Below the pieces are notes generated by a model. That model ran no database searches and was not told the DNA's origin. It saw only the letters and a list, made by a program, of their open reading frames with translations. Source: Epiperipatus broadwayi (Eukaryota > Onychophora > Udeonychophora > Euonychophora > Peripatidae). From it: a DNA stretch of 64,000 bases. Where the stretch lies: NCBI GenBank assembly GCA_028023455.1, contig JAQFVV010012404.1, positions 13,009,421 through 13,073,420 on the forward strand, in the 5' to 3' direction. A program made the position numbers and the translations under genes. Below, one piece after another: positions 1 to 11,000 of the stretch; position 1 is the first letter of the stretch, and each line of letters starts with the position of its first letter.

Positions 1-437
1 AACCTGAGATTTTATTTTATTTTACTTCATTTTATTTAATTGAGCTAGATTCTTGTTATAAAGAAGATTAAGATATGATTATTATTTTAATCGTAGTGAA
101 TAGAGCTCAGAAAGTCGTAAGAATACTATGAGTTAGTTATTTGGTATAGTAAAAAGGGGGGATAGTGTTCTTATGCCATTGAGGTAGTATCATGTGGATA
201 ATGGCTCAATGTAGTCTATCTCGTTCCCTGTATTGTCACTCCATGTCTCATGAAAATAGTAAATATTTGTTTAATTCATTTTAAAATTGAACCGTATTTG
301 TATTTTAAAATTAGAGCTAGTAATCATTTTAATTAATGCTGAATATTTCATTTATTTATTTGTTAACTGAGCTAGAACCTGTAATATTTATAATAAACAG
401 TATATTTTGGGGTGAGAATGCATGGGGGGAGGTTAGA
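1..437 (+). repeat. Left LTR (start may lie outside the window)
   Basis: This segment recurs at 8071-8507 and is 98.6% identical by direct count. It starts AACCT and ends near AGGTT, a five-base inverted terminal match. A poly(A) signal AATAAA lies at 392-397, as expected for the R region. An A5G6 purine tract at 151-161 followed by TAGTGTTC looks like a polypurine tract and U3 start, so the true LTR may be only about 164-437. In that case bases 1-163 would be the 3' internal end of an element lying upstream. Confidence 0.75.
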
Positions 438-444
438 TTGTGAT

Positions 445-459
445 CGCCCAACGTGGGGC
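445..459 (+). promoter_or_regulatory. Primer-binding site, tRNA-Lys type
   Basis: Eight bases after the left repeat ends, CGCCCAACGTGGGGC matches 15 bases of the classical tRNA-Lys primer site (TGGCGCCCAACGTGGGGC). The first bases read TGAT instead of TGG, so the CCA-end contact is altered. A related GCACGATGTGTAGT motif occurs twice, at 458 and 539. Confidence 0.7.
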
Positions 460-1124
460 ACGATGTGTAGTTGGAACTACAATCGATAGGTTGGATTCAA
501 CTAACAGAAGGTTAAATTTTGCTCTTCCAATGAGACTGCACGATGTGTAGTGGAGTTACATATAGTTTAGTATTTGAATTTGTTCATGTAAATCGGGAGA
601 TTGTCAATAGACATATTTTACAGAAGTAGATAATTTCATATTTGATTATAGAAATAATTATTAGGATTTAGTTATTAAAGTAAACTAAGTATTTGTTATT
701 AAAATAATTTCAATTTTATGTGGTAGATAATCTGATTGTTTAAAAAATCGTACTATACTATTGTGGGTCAATTGACAAACAAAATTTAAAATGTGCATAT
801 GTGGCTAACGATTATTGGTATTTAATATGACCATGTCAATTATTGAAGTATTATTGAAAAATATATTTGAAAGTGTTTTAATTTGTGCAAAATATTTGTG
901 AATCATGCATGTGGGAAATGATGTTGTGACACATATAATTTTAATTGTTATTGTTATTATAATTAGTTAGATAGTATAAGGTGTATAGAAGGTATTGTCT
1001 ATAGTTATTGTGGGTGATGGTTGGATGAGATAAAAGAACTGGTAAGAAACTATTTTATGAGAAGTTAATAGTAACATATTATTGGGATATTAAATTTTGA
1101 GAAAAAAGTATTATAAAGAAAAAA

Positions 1125-2027
1125 ATGGATAATCAAGATAACATTTCAGTAGAGGAAATATCTGAATTCATTGTGGATAGTAGTTGTGAGGAGGAAAGGG
1201 AAGCGGAAGAGACAATTAATATAGAAACAATTACAGATATTGTACAAATTACAGATGACGAAATAAAAGGAGAAGAAAAGATTAGGGAATTAAAAATAGA
1301 GGAAGAAGAAGTAGTCACACATAAAAGAGATGTAGATAGCTTCTCATTGTCTCAAATAGCACTGATGATAAAAGAGATTAATGAGAATATAAGTAGAAAT
1401 AGAGAAGAGATTAATGAGAATATAAGTACAAATAGAGAAGAGAGTAATATAAAATTTGAATCTCTCAATGAAAATAATAGAAAAAATAGAGAAGAGATTA
1501 ATGAGAATATAAGTAGAAATAGAGAAGAGAGTAATATAAAATTTGAATCTCTCAATGAAAATAATAGAAAAAATAGAGAAGAGATCAATGAAATTATGAG
1601 TAAAAATAGTAATGAAATCAAAGCGTGTATAGACAGTATGAATAAAAAACTCAATGATACTTGTAAGACTATGGAAGACTTTAAGGAGGAAGCACATAAT
1701 AAATTTAATGGCTTGGAATCAAGATTGGGCAATAGTGAAAAAGTTATTAGTTCTTTAAGGGAGGAAATAGAACAAATAGATTGTAATAATCAGGAATTGC
1801 TCAAGACTAAGTTTATAGAATTTTCTGAAATTGCTATAAAAGGTATAAACAAACAAATAGAGGATTCTATCAGTCAATGTCAGACCAATAATAGCAAGTT
1901 AAAACAGGAGTTTGATAATAATAAATTAGATATTAATAATGAAATATGTGAGATAAAGGAAGAGATAATGCAGAGTAGAATAAGGATGAAAGATGAAATG
2001 GAGAGAGAGTTAGTGGATAAGTTTTAA
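1125..2027 (+). CDS. gag: Gag N-terminal coiled-coil part
   Basis: This is the 300-codon start of the element's gag, from ATG at 1125. The first ~70 residues are acidic. From about residue 80 a coiled coil is built from NEN-ISRNREE type units, including a tandem duplication of about 29 residues (87 bases, nucleotides ~1440-1526 and 1527-1613). Further coiled coil runs to the end. TAA at 2025-2027 follows a run of four T. The next frame is open from 2014 and continues the coiled coil, so one extra base (or a frameshift at TTTTAA) separates this from the capsid part. Such N-terminal coiled coils are known in Ty3/gypsy Gag proteins; its role here, presumably assembly, is inferred. Confidence 0.75.
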   Translation: MDNQDNISVEEISEFIVDSSCEEEREAEETINIETITDIVQITDDEIKGEEKIRELKIEEEEVVTHKRDVDSFSLSQIALMIKEINENISRNREEINENISTNREESNIKFESLNENNRKNREEINENISRNREESNIKFESLNENNRKNREEINEIMSKNSNEIKACIDSMNKKLNDTCKTMEDFKEEAHNKFNGLESRLGNSEKVISSLREEIEQIDCNNQELLKTKFIEFSEIAIKGINKQIEDSISQCQTNNSKLKQEFDNNKLDINNEICEIKEEIMQSRIRMKDEMERELVDKF

Positions 2028-2037
2028 TGATTTAGTA

Positions 2038-3321
2038 GTGCAAAATAGGAGAGATATAAAAGAAGAAATAGAAGAAGGTTTGATGGGAAAATTAAAGGAT
2101 TTTAATATTGGGAAGGAGGATGATCAGAAGTACAGGTCCAAAATAGGTGAGAATATAAAGCGCTTACAAAAGGACGTAAAAGAACAAGTAATGCAGGTAG
2201 AGAGAAATAGTAATGAGTATAAGGAAGCTATAGATCAAAACTTAGATAGGTTTAGACAGGAACAAAAGATATACATAGATCAAGTGATTGGACAGGTAAA
2301 TTTGGAAGGAAAATTACAACAGGTATACGAAAAAATAGAAGAGATAAAATCCATTAGCAATCAAACGTTAGAATTAGGTAAAGAAAAAGCATCGCATAGT
2401 AAATGTGAAGAATATAAAAGTCCATTCCCAATAGATAAAATAGAGTATGTAAGAAAGGAGGAAGGTAATCAAATAGAATCTGATAACAATAAAGAAATAG
2501 ACAGCCGAATAATTAAAGGAAATACTAGTTGTGAGGGAGGAACAAATAACTCGATGGCATTACACTTTATGAGGGTCAAACCATTTAGAGGTGACCATGT
2601 CGAAAATCCATATGAGTTTTTAAATAGTTTAGATGAGCTATTCTCAATATGTGTTTTAACTGAAAAGGAAAAGTTGGCCATCTGTAGTAATCACTTAGGA
2701 GGTACTGCCAAAGACTGGTGGCAATCACTTTTTGAAAGGCCAAATACCTATGGTGACTTTAGATGTTTAATAACAGGTAGTTTCTGGAATTCTGACAAGC
2801 AAGATAGCATTAGGTTCCAGATAACTCAGGAAAAATATCAATCGAATAAAGGTAGCTATACTAGTTTCTTTAGAAGTCAGGCTATTCGATTAAAAACACT
2901 AACGGCATGTCCATTGTCTGAAGGACAGATAGTAAGAATAGTACGACACAATTTGCCCAGAAATGTGGAGCAACTATTAATTGCAGTGGACCGTTATTCG
3001 ATAGAAGAGGTGTCAGAAGTATTAGATGCACTAGAAAACACTGAAACATCTTTAGATAATAGATTCAAAACAAATAGAGAAAGAAATAACTATCCATTGT
3101 CTAATATCAATGTTGACTATAATAGTCAAAGGCATCAAATAGGCTTTAAAAGAAGATATAGTTCTAGTGATAGAAATAGGGTATATCCATATGCTAAGAA
3201 AGTGGTTAGATTTGACAAATCTAGAAGTAGGGTAGAGTTGCAAAATGATCAACCCTCTACTAGTGGTGTAACCACAATATTAAAAAGACCCAATATAAAA
3301 TCAACTGATATAAAGTTTTAA
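2038..3321 (+). CDS. gag: Gag capsid part (retrotransposon gag domain)
   Basis: The frame is open from 2014. The first listed codon (2038) is GTG and the first ATG is near 2080, which supports continuation from the upstream frame rather than a separate gene. Residues ~1-175 are charged coiled coil. Residues ~178-330 form a Ty3/gypsy-type capsid domain with the pattern PFRGD, then NPYEFLNSLDELF, then GTAKDWWQSLFE, then FWNSDKQ, ending in an LDALE helix. The tail is basic (GFKRRYSSSDRNR) and has no CCHC zinc knuckle, so RNA binding would rest on the basic tail. Gag forms the particle that packages element RNA. It stops with TAA just before the integrase remnant, which lies in another frame. Confidence 0.8.
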   Translation: MQNRRDIKEEIEEGLMGKLKDFNIGKEDDQKYRSKIGENIKRLQKDVKEQVMQVERNSNEYKEAIDQNLDRFRQEQKIYIDQVIGQVNLEGKLQQVYEKIEEIKSISNQTLELGKEKASHSKCEEYKSPFPIDKIEYVRKEEGNQIESDNNKEIDSRIIKGNTSCEGGTNNSMALHFMRVKPFRGDHVENPYEFLNSLDELFSICVLTEKEKLAICSNHLGGTAKDWWQSLFERPNTYGDFRCLITGSFWNSDKQDSIRFQITQEKYQSNKGSYTSFFRSQAIRLKTLTACPLSEGQIVRIVRHNLPRNVEQLLIAVDRYSIEEVSEVLDALENTETSLDNRFKTNRERNNYPLSNINVDYNSQRHQIGFKRRYSSSDRNRVYPYAKKVVRFDKSRSRVELQNDQPSTSGVTTILKRPNIKSTDIKF

Positions 3322-3491
3322 ATGTTAGCAACCTACAAAGAAATCAGTTTAGAAAATTTCTAGAATTATATGAAGGTCCGTACAAGATTTTTAGAAAAGT
3401 GGGAGAGAATGCTTTTGTATTAACTACACCAGATGGTGAAAAAGGGACATACAATGCTAGAAGTTTAATCCCATACCCATCAGAAGTGTAG
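3312..3491 (+). pseudogene. pol: C-terminal tail of integrase (GPY/F module)
   Basis: A frame open from 3309 and ending with TAG at 3491 reads KFLELYEGPYKI, then GENAFVLTTPDG, then GTYNARSLIPY. This is the GPY/F module at the extreme C terminus of Ty3/gypsy integrases, which helps bind DNA during integration. Only about 55 codons remain, and nothing resembling protease, reverse transcriptase, RNase H or the integrase core precedes them. Gag (2038-3321) overlaps its start in a different frame, so the junction is a deletion of roughly 3 kb of pol, judged from usual family length. With no core it cannot be active. Confidence 0.75.
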
Positions 3492-3690
3492 AAAATTTTT
3501 TTATAAGTATTAATAGTTCAAAGTCTGAGTTTAGTGTCCAGATATTGTATAAATTTGTATAGCAGACAGTGTATTCTGTTGTATTGAGTAGTATAAGATG
3601 GAATTTGGTTGTAGCAGATAATAAAATGAGGAGTATTAATGAATAAAGTAGGTATTAAACTAGATGTTTAATTTAAAATTTTTTATTCGA

Positions 3691-3960
3691 AGGGGGAAGT
3701 TATGTGCCCTTATCTATAGGTGATAATAAGGTAGAATGGTCAATTGCTAAAAAAAATTTTAAATTTTAAAATACGTTTGTGTAATATATTGATAATTGTA
3801 TGATCGATTAGATTTTATAGTACAATTTAAGGCTGAAAAATACCTGGTATATAAAAGTGTAATGAATTATTTAAAAAAACAATTAAATAAAGCTTAATTA
3901 TATTCTTGCTTATGGTTGTAAAAGCTGGCCATATAAAATAACACAGCTATAAATAGTTAA
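3691..3960 (+). other. Polypurine tract and an LTR-like U3/R segment inside the element
   Basis: GAAGGGGGAAG followed by TTATGTGCCC lies ~200 bases after the integrase stop, where a polypurine tract and 3' LTR normally sit. The next ~45 bases align loosely with 165-220 (shared CTTAT, GGT, AATGG and TCAAT blocks). TATATAAAA at 3848 and AATAAA at 3886 follow with LTR-like spacing. The rest does not match the terminal repeats, so this could be a diverged LTR of another subfamily captured inside the element. Confidence 0.4.
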
Positions 3961-6900
3961 AAGTATATTAACAATTCCATTGTAATGTTTTAAAACTAAT
4001 AAATTAAAAAAAAACGCTATATGTAATATTATAATTATAATTAATATTCAAATTTAATCTAATATATTTTAAGATAAACTTTAGGATGGTGAGAATTATA
4101 TTTAGTTCTACATTTTTAAAATTATTTTCCAAATTTTTATAAAATATATCAGTTTTGGTAATTTAGACCGAGACGTAAATTAAAAAAAAAAATCATCTGA
4201 TAAAGTTAGTAATCATGTGACTGTATATTATATACCTTCACACACACGCTTGTTAGAATTTAATAACAAAGTTTGTGAATTATGGAACTAAATGTAATTG
4301 CTATCTATCGTTGAAATGAATGTTGAAATATTAAATAGTTATTTTAAATGTTTAAATGATGTAATATTTAAGTAGTGTTTAAAAGTTGAATACAGTTAAT
4401 AAAAAATTAAATATTTTATTTAAATAAAAACAAGATAAATTAAATATTAATATTAAAATAGATATTAAATATTATTTTAATAATTGTTTTAAAAAATTAA
4501 ATGACTTTGATAAAATTATAATTGAGTTAAAAATACTATTTTAAGTAATATTTTAAATCATTACGTCATAAATGTCTTATTTGAAAAGTCTAGTCTGTTA
4601 TAAAACTAAAAAAGTGTAAAATTGTTTGTGCTAAAAAGTAATTAACCAATCAATGGAGGTATTTAGTAGACGAAAAATAGGAATTATATGGAGCGGGAGA
4701 AGTAATGTGTAAGTAAAGGAAGGAGTAACATATTTTTTTAGCTGTATAAGATCGTAAGCTAGAAAAGTGATATAATTTTAAAATTTTATATTTATTTTAA
4801 AAGTTTTTTAAAATATAATATTTTGAACTACCTTTAAATGGAAGGCTAGTTTAAAAGTTTTCTTACCAGGATATTTTATTCAAGTTTAGCCGAAACCTTG
4901 CAGTAAAAATGGAAATACTACAGAAAACAGTATATAGAAGTTATGATAAAGGAAAAATATTTGTAAAGTGCCTTGATACAGCTTTATTTATGCTCAACCA
5001 GAAACTTATTATTGTAACTCAGAGGAATATAATTTGGACATTATACGGAAAACTTAAAAGAGAAGTTACTTGCCGTCAGAAAAATTTATGACGCACAAAT
5101 TTATAAGGCTACTCCGAAGTTTTTTTTTATTCTTTTCTGTGAAAAGAATTAAGATGCGTATATCATAAAGAAAAAAATTGTTTATAAAGTTATAACAGAG
5201 AAAGAATGTTTGTCCTTTTTAAAGGAAACATTACAAAGTATATAGTTACCAGAACTTTAAAAGAAAGGAAAAATTACCGAATAATGATATGAAAGAGTCA
5301 TTATTTTTTTTAAAAAAAAGGAAAAGAAAAAACTTTATCTAAGAAGAATTAAAAATATTATAAAGTGTTCATTATAAAAGCGCTTAATAAAGATAGAGAT
5401 TAGGAAAATGGAAATTTAAATTACTTAATGAAAATGGATCCATGGAGACAGAAAAATTTACTGAATATTTAAATCAAAGTACCTAGAAGATGCATCATAA
5501 AAGTCGCGCGGGAAAATATTAGCAGAAAATATTAGAAGAGAATATGTAGACGTTTTCTTTACGGGATTAATTGATATCATAATTAATAATTGTATTAAAT
5601 ATTATAAAAAACCAAGGATTGTCATCTATGAATATTTATTAAACAGAGCAATAATTGTTTTGCCTTAAAATTGAACAAGCAGGGAGGAGAACATTAAGTG
5701 ACTGAAGAAGAAATAATAAACATTTTTTTTTTAGCTTTAGTATGAACGGTTTTCAAGGAAATTTGATGAAGAAGTACAGTAAATATAGTTTGGAATATTT
5801 TTTACTAATTTATTTTAAAATATAAAATGTTATGTGAGATTAGGGAAAACATAAAACATAAATTTAGTAATATTAAAATTTAAATATAATAGCTTGATAA
5901 AATTATAGAAATAGTGTTTAAAATAAAGTGTATGGATGTGAATCTTATATCTACAAGGATCAAATGGATGGTGAAGCCTACGGAACGCGATCGAGGAGAT
6001 AAAGGTCGTTTGGTAATTTTAATAGTTATTTATAATGCATAATGTATTTTTTTTTAGATCATCTATTGACCTAAGAATGAAGTGTGAACGTTTAAATTAT
6101 ATGTACACATTTTATACAACATTTTTAACATATTATGAGATAGGAGTAATTCGGATTATGCATGCGACAATTTTTTAAAGTATATTAATCATATAATTTA
6201 ACATAACAATTGTGTGATTCTTTTGAACTTTCATGTGATAAAGTATTCAGATATTTAAGTAGTTTGTATGACTAAATATACGGAGGAAAGTAGTAAAAAG
6301 ATTGTCTTATAGAACAGTGGAATAGTTTTAAAATAAATGAATTTTATTATTGTTAGTAATGCAGATATGTATTTGTCGATGTACAGTATAGAAAAAATCT
6401 TGAGAAATAAGATCGGATAGTGACTTGGAAGTACTAGTGGAGAGGAAACCAAGATGATGTTTTTTTTTTAAGAAATAGGAAAAATAAAGGATTTGGATCA
6501 TATTTAGTTTTGTGTGAATTCAGTATAGTTAACTAGGCCCTATAACTGAACACATATAGTTTGGACAGTGTTTTTGCATATCTTTAAACTTTGGATGTTA
6601 TAATAAAGCTGAAGAAATAGCTTTAGCATCGTTCCTATGATAGAGGTTGGTAGACAGGTAAAGGTCACTCCTCTATAGTGTCTTTTAATTCACTGTGCCA
6701 TGATTGTCAAGGTATATGATGAGTAATATTCTAGTTGTATTTTGATCCTATGCATCTATCTTCGCTATCCTTATTTCATGAATCTGCATCGGTCAGAAAG
6801 ATATTTTCAAAGAAATAATGAATAAAATAGAACTGAAGATATGTTATCGTTTATGTAAGAATAGTTTATTTGCTTGAATGTATAGAATTGTGTAACTTTA

Positions 6901-8070
6901 AAATTGAAAGTCCAAAATATCATAAAGAGAGAAAGAATCATATAATACATTGTAAAATTAATTCAGAAATGAATATAAGATTTTGAAAAGAAATCTAAAC
7001 CAAGTATTTTAAAAGTGATAATAAAATTTGAATGTTTTTTTTTTTTTTAAAATATTAATGTTGGAGGGAATGAGTATTGCATATTTATCAAGAGAAAATT
7101 CAATAAGGTATAATAAACATATACTTGTGCATGGTATATTAATAGTTATAATTATATCATCCAAAGTAAGGCTTGAATGAGAATATTAGGATTAATAAAC
7201 ATCGGATAATGAATAATAAAAACCTAATACCGAATGTAGAATAGTGTTTTGACTTTGTAAGATTCCATACAACCAATATGAAACTAAATTTTGTTATTTT
7301 GTAGAATTTTATTACGAATGTAAATTTTTTGTAAAAAAAAAAAAATGTAATTTTAATAATATTAGGGATGAAAAGTGTTTGTGATAATCATATAAGAAAT
7401 GCATTTTGTAATAAGCTAACCATAATAATAAATCAAGTAATAATACTGTATTTTCTTAAGTGTTTAAAAAAAAATAAATAAATAAGATTTAACTAGGAAA
7501 AGTAAATAATATTTTGATTTCATTTTATAAACTAATAAACTAAGTTGAGATATGAAAGTAAGGGATATCCAATGTATATAGTGTAAAAATATTGTTAATT
7601 TATTTATGTTGTTAATAAACTTTGTTTTAAATTTGTTTAAAAGTTTTGTGTCCGAGTTGTTATTTCTCCACATGGATGCATGAAATCACGATACATTTAT
7701 AATTGAAACAGACATATAAATTTTGCACAAAAGGTAAACATAAAAGTGTTATAAGAATTTTGAGAATTTATTGGTATGTTAAAATTAAAAGATCATAATT
7801 TTATATTATTTATTGGTCATAAGTCGGTTGCCACAATATTACATTAAATTATATGCTAATGTTGCCACACGTATTCTGTTGTCAGATTATTAAAATACTA
7901 CCACGTACGTATTTATTTATTTCATTTTAGGAAGAAATAAGATTATATTATACTATTATTGTTATTATTATTTTTTATTATTGTTAGTTGCTGTGTAGTA
8001 GATTATGACATAAAATTCCCTTTTCATATTTTACTACCGTAATTTTAAATCAGTTAGAATACAATTTATG
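3961..8070 (+). other. Long 3' internal region of the LTR element, no recognisable coding
   Basis: The plus strand is A-rich, like the gag region, and has only short open frames (for example 4909-5091, 60 codons, unrecognised). No env, dUTPase or other domain was recognised. No purine tract sits directly before 8071; the only good tracts are at 3691 and inside the repeats themselves. Confidence 0.5.
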
Positions 8071-8507
8071 AACCTGAGATTTTATTTTATTTTACTTCAT
8101 TTTATTTAATTGAGCTAGATTCTTGTTATAAAGAAGATTAAGATATGATTATTATTTTAATCGTAGTGAATAGAGCTCAGAAAGTCGTAAGAATACTATG
8201 AGTTAGTTATTTGGTATAGTAAAAAGGGGGGATAGTGTTCTTATGCCATTGAGGTAGTATCGTGTGGATAATGGCTCAATGTAGTCTATCTCGTTCCCTG
8301 TATTGTCACTCCATGTCTCATGAAAATAGTAAATATTTGTTTAATTCATTTTAAAATTGAACCGTATTTGTATTTTAAAATTAGAGCTAGTAATCATTTT
8401 AATTAATGCTGAATATTTCATTTATTTATTTGTTAACTGAGCTAGAACCCATAATATTCGTAATAAACAGTATATTTTGGGGTGAGAATGCACGGGGGGA
8501 GGTTAGA
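8071..8507 (+). repeat. Right LTR
   Basis: It repeats 1-437 with six transitions. Its end, GGTTAGA, runs straight into an (AT)n tract, so any short target duplication is unreadable. AATAAA lies at 8462-8467. Confidence 0.8.
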
Positions 8508-8627
8508 ATATATATATATATATATATATTAAGAATAATAAATCAAAACCTGAGATATGTTTTAATGGAAGTAAATTATCCATTCCAATTAGCTCACAAC
8601 CATTATGATGATTGGATGTTTCATTAC

Positions 8628-8675
<48 letters not shown>
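8508..8675. repeat. Two (AT)n microsatellites
   Basis: AT repeats at ~8508-8529 and ~8630-8675 flank about 100 bases of unique sequence. They generate a spurious open frame of alternating Ile and Tyr. Confidence 0.9.
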
Positions 8676-8678
<3 letters not shown>

Positions 8679-10267
8679 AGCCTTTCTTTTAGTAAAGCCG
8701 ATGACAATTACTGTCACCAACAATCCAGCTTCTCTCAAGTACCCCTCCTAACCTTTAAAAATATGATGTTGTTTACACCACCACCAACACCACCTCTCAC
8801 ATGGTCTCCCTCAGGATCGATGGCAATGGGATAGAATATTAATAAGAATACTTCCCAGGGTGCTGAATTGCAACTTCAATGAAAATATTTAGGCTATACC
8901 TTATTTCAATAATTTATTTAATAATTTCTAATAACAATATCTAATGAAGAGGTTAATAAATAATCAATAAATGGAGAAAACACTGAGAGCACAGTAAAAA
9001 AAAATAATACTAATACTCTTGGAAATTCGTATTTATTAAAGAAAAAACTTTAAGCTCCACTCCAATATATACTCTCAGCACATTCCCTATCCATTATTAT
9101 TAAAGTCACAATTAAAATTTTGTTTCAGATTATAAATATTTTCATGCCCATCTCCACTTTTCTGATCCATCCCTCCATCATTCTCACATTTATAAGTCCT
9201 TTGTACTACTATCTCTTTTACTCTCATTTTTTCATTGTACTAGTTTATTTATCTCCTATGATAATTTCTTCTCAGAGTTTTAGAACAATAAGGTCTGGAA
9301 GTCAAGCAAGCTGCTGTAGGTTATTGGTGATAAACACTCTTCCCCATGATTACCTCTATAGTTGACCTTGGCTGACTTTAATGTGGCCAATGTCCACTTA
9401 CACTAAGGATCTAATAATAAGCTTACATTAAATTGTGGAAATAACATATTATAAACACTTTAATAACTAAAGAAAAATCTTTAAGAAGTTTATCTTGGAA
9501 GGTGTTTGAATACAGTGGATGGAGAAAGGATTTTATGCCCAGCCACTGCATCCACTATCACCCAATAACCATCTTATAATTCATAATCTATACTTTAAAT
9601 ATAGTAAATGATTTCTGGAATATTGGTAATTTAAATCTTGTAGTGCTACATAAGCTTTGCTCCAAATATAAATAACAGTGTATTGACACCTGATTGGATT
9701 TGAAATTTCTATATTGTAGTAAACCACAAAACACTGAGACTTACACAAAATCTTATTCTAAAAACAACAATTTTTATTAACAAATATAAATCAATACAAT
9801 AATATTTATATTATTTACATAATTCCCATGGTTTTCCCCATTTCTTCAACCATATGATAAAAAAATGCCTAAATAAACTGCTAATTTTGTGATGTTATAG
9901 AATACATTTTTATTTAATTCTTACTCACTAGGGGATCACAATTGCCATGGAGTACTAATAATAAAACCAATATGGAATGATAATATTTACAGTCATCCCC
10001 CCCCTTTTTAATTAAGACATAGTGAATATTAAATTTCTCCAAATTCTTAATGCTTTCAATTACTGATTTATTTTCTAATTATCCCTATTAATTCTAAAGA
10101 TAATTCTTCAGATAATAAAATTTAATAATTTCCCATTAATTATCTTAACCTAATATGTCTTCCCCTTATGCTTTACAATAGAGATATTTTAAGTATTGCT
10201 GGCCTTCTCACAATCAAGTTACCTTTCAAGTGTTAAGAAAGTGGTACTTAGCTTAATCATTGTCATA
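8676..10267. other. No gene or element recognised
   Basis: Ordinary AT-rich sequence with a short C run near 9999. Short frames such as 9120-9365 (81 codons) are low complexity and unrecognised. Confidence 0.5.
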
Positions 10268-11000
10268 GAAGAAGAAGAAGAAGAAGAAGAAGAAGAAGAA
10301 GAAGAAGAAGAAGAAGAAGGAGTAGAAGAAGAAGAAGAAGAAGAAGAAGAAGAAGAAGAAGAAGAAGAAGAAGAAGAAGAAGAAGAAGAAGAAGAAGAAG
10401 AAGAAGAAGAAGAAGAAGAAGAAGAAGAAGAAGAAGAAGAAGAAGAAGAAGAAGAAGAAGAAGAAGAAGAAGAAGAAGAAGAAGAAGAAGAAGAAGAAGA
10501 AGAAGAAGAAGAAGAAGAAGAAGAAGAAGAAGAAGAAGAAGAAGAAGAAGAAGAAGAAGAAGAAGAAGAAGAAGAAGAAGAAGAAGAAGAAGAAGAAGAA
10601 GAAGAAGAAGAAGAAGAAGAAGAAGAAGAAGAAGAAGAAGAAGAAGAAGAAGAAGAAGAAGAAGAAGAAGAAGAAGAAGAAGAAGAAGAAGAAGAAGAAG
10701 AAGAAGAAGAAGAAGAAGAAGAAGAAGAAGAAGAAGAAGAAGAAGAAGAAGAAGAAGAAGAAGAAGAAGAAGAAGAAGAAGAAGAAGAAGAAGAAGAAGA
10801 AGAAGAAGAAGAAGAAGAAGAAGAAGAAGAAGAAGAAGAAGAAGAAGAAGAAGAAGAAGAAGAAGAAGAAGAAGAAGAAGAAGAAGAAGAAGAAGAAGAA
10901 GAAGAAGAAGAAGAAGAAGAAGAAGAAGAAGAAGAAGAAGAAGAAGAAGAAGAAGAAGAAGAAGAAGAAGAAGAAGAAGAAGAAGAAGAAGAAGAAGAAA
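10268..11000. repeat. Giant GAA/TTC microsatellite
   Basis: About 733 bases of GAA repeat, roughly 244 units. The only visible interruption is GAAGGAGTAGAAG near 10318-10330, and the following ~670 bases look perfect. Both strands stay open (poly-Glu on plus, poly-Phe on minus), but these are artefacts. Long GAA/TTC tracts are known to form triplex DNA and to be unstable. Confidence 0.97.

Larger units (their letters stand above)
1..8507 (+). mobile_element. Ty3/gypsy-type LTR retrotransposon keeping gag but lacking nearly all pol
   Basis: Two direct repeats of 437 bases (1-437 and 8071-8507) bound the region. They differ at six positions (192, 380, 381, 389, 390 and 423 in the left copy), all transitions. 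Inside lie a primer-binding site, a ~660-base leader, a long coiled-coil plus capsid gag, the last ~55 codons of integrase, a purine tract, and about 4.4 kb without recognisable coding. Protease, reverse transcriptase, RNase H and most of integrase are missing between 3321 and 3342. Because the repeats are nearly identical, copying was recent, so the pol-less form was probably mobilised by another element's enzymes. The left edge is cut by the window start, so no target duplication can be checked. Confidence 0.8.

Noticed and set aside
1133-1732. Minus-strand frames of 61-126 codons over gag
   Set aside because: Shadows of the purine-rich gag coding strand; hydrophobic low complexity only.
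8547-8556. AACCTGAGAT matching the first ten bases of the LTR, 40 bases beyond the right LTR
   Set aside because: Similarity stops after ten bases; most likely chance in AT-rich sequence.
8406-8834. 142-codon plus-strand frame spanning the right LTR edge
   Set aside because: Mostly AT microsatellite read as Ile/Tyr joined to LTR sequence; no recognisable domain.
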